From Erysipelotrichaceae bacterium UBA6182 (GTDB taxonomy: Bacteria; Bacillota_I; Bacilli_A; Erysipelotrichales; Erysipelotrichaceae): a DNA stretch of 6,204 nucleotides. Below the pieces are notes generated by a model. It saw only the letters and a program-made list of their open reading frames with translations. It was not told where the DNA came from and ran no database searches. Positions 5,399 to 6,204 of the stretch are shown piece after piece. Numbering within the stretch: the first letter of the stretch is position 1; every line of letters starts with the position of its first letter. The position numbers were made by a program, and so were the translations under genes. The stretch covers positions 1 to 6,204 of the forward strand of contig DITO01000288.1 in the NCBI GenBank assembly GCA_002422065.1, given 5' to 3'.

Positions 5399-6204
5399 AT
5401 GAGTTTTTTAAGAAAAAAAGGTGGATTCAGTGATGTCATCCGATGTGATGAAACGAATTACTTAGTTTGGAAGTGGCATCCAAATGGAGTAAACGAGAGA
5501 GAGTTAAAAAGAGAAACGGCAATTAGAACTAACTCTATACTAAGGGTAAAAACCGGCGAAATTGCTGTTTTTGTGTATAAACAAAAAAACGGTATTATGC
5601 AGGACTATATCGTAGGTCCATTTGATGAAAAACTTAAGACGAAAAACTTCCCTATCTTATCTTCAATTATTGGACAATGGTATGAAGGTGATACACCATT
5701 CCAAGCAGAGGTTTTTTTCATTAATACATCAATGGCGATACAAACTAGATTTGGAATCCCATATTTTGATGTTGTAGATTCGAGATTTCCAGACTTTCCA
5801 GTTCCTGTTGCGGTTAGAGGAGCATTAACATTTAAGGTTGAGGACTATAAAACATTTGGTAACTATCATCAAATGATTAATTTTAGTATTGAAGAATTGA
5901 AAAATAAGATAAATGCTTCTGTAACACGATATGTTAAAGAAATCGTTACTAATGCATCATCTGAACACGATATTCCAGTCATCGCAATTGAATCAAAAAT
6001 TGATCTTATTAATGAAAAAGTAGAATTATATGTTAAAGATCGACTTTTAGATCTATTTGGCATATCGGTTACTGGTATAGATATAAATGCTATTGAAGTT
6101 GATAAAGACAATGAATCATATATTGAACTTAAAAGAGTAACTAAAGACATTACAACTATAAAAACTGAAACTGAGCTTCTTAACTATCAAGAAGAGTTAA
6201 GAAT
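5399..6204 (+). CDS. SPFH domain (virion core protein-like) protein, YdjI family, 3' truncated by window edge
   Basis: The frame is open from ATG 5399 to the window end, giving 268 codons and no stop. The start has the usual YdjI-type opening: GGFSDVIRCDETNYLVWKW (8-26), then IRTNSILRVKTGEIAVFVY (42-60), IVGPFDEKLKTKNFPIL (71-87), FQAEVFFINT (101-110) and the FGIPYFDVVDSRFPDFPVPV stretch (118-137), which match in order the conserved blocks of SPFH (band-7-like) proteins of this family. The rest (about 160-268) is a helical section with a final charged coiled-coil-like run (YIELKRVTKDITTIKTETEL region). There is no N-terminal membrane anchor, so membrane contact is expected through a partner. 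In B. subtilis, YdjI works with zinc-ribbon membrane proteins YdjG/YdjH and PspA. Relatives usually exceed 300 residues, often ending in a zinc ribbon, so a modest part is missing. Family call is firm; function here is inferred. Confidence 0.9.
   Translation, partial: MSFLRKKGGFSDVIRCDETNYLVWKWHPNGVNERELKRETAIRTNSILRVKTGEIAVFVYKQKNGIMQDYIVGPFDEKLKTKNFPILSSIIGQWYEGDTPFQAEVFFINTSMAIQTRFGIPYFDVVDSRFPDFPVPVAVRGALTFKVEDYKTFGNYHQMINFSIEELKNKINASVTRYVKEIVTNASSEHDIPVIAIESKIDLINEKVELYVKDRLLDLFGISVTGIDINAIEVDKDNESYIELKRVTKDITTIKTETELLNYQEELR

Noticed and set aside
5869..6150. Minus-strand open frame of 93 codons at the right edge
   Set aside because: Ser/Ile-rich shadow of the SPFH gene, without ribosome site or recognisable motif.

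Overview
The window looks like a chromosomal segment of a low- to mid-GC Bacillota (Firmicutes) bacterium. The support is AGGAGG-type ribosome binding sites, sigma-70/SigA-type promoters, TGA and TAA used as stops with Trp written TGG, a tRNA with encoded CCA, and protein families best known from this phylum. I cannot name a genus from the sequence.

Layout. (1) Nucleotides 1-3283 hold two overlapping ABC exporter genes. The first is cut by the left edge. Together they form a heterodimeric exporter in which the first subunit has lost the catalytic Glu and the H-loop His (Asp and Gln instead), while the second keeps both but has an SQGQ signature. This is the TM287/TM288, BmrCD and LmrCD arrangement, with one consensus and one degenerate ATP site. 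(2) Nucleotides 3287-3455 are a compact tRNA-Arg(UCU) unit with its own TTTACA-17-TATAAT promoter and an intrinsic terminator. A 10-bp dyad surrounds the promoter's -10 box. (3) Nucleotides 3456-4361 hold no intact gene. They contain hairpins, an inverted repeat and the apparent wreck of a coding sequence (about 3675-4174) spread over three frames, whose last piece reads RNEIAHN, a HEPN-like motif. A strong hairpin terminator ends this stretch. (4) Nucleotides 4265-6204 hold a clearly more AT-rich cluster: a palindrome and -10 box, a small XRE/Cro-type regulator, a double zinc-ribbon protein with two membrane segments, and the first 268 codons of a YdjI-type SPFH protein running off the right edge.

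How it fits together. The exporter pair is ordinary vertically inherited-looking sequence. The tRNA then marks a boundary: everything after it is AT-richer and looks accessory. The zinc-ribbon membrane protein next to an SPFH YdjI-like protein recalls the Bacillus subtilis pspA-ydjGHI membrane-stress locus, but here it is headed by its own small repressor-like gene and no pspA is visible. That regulator-plus-membrane module, downstream of a tRNA and a decayed HEPN-like gene, is the most interesting part of the window. Whether it is a stress, defence or mobile-element function cannot be decided from this sequence.
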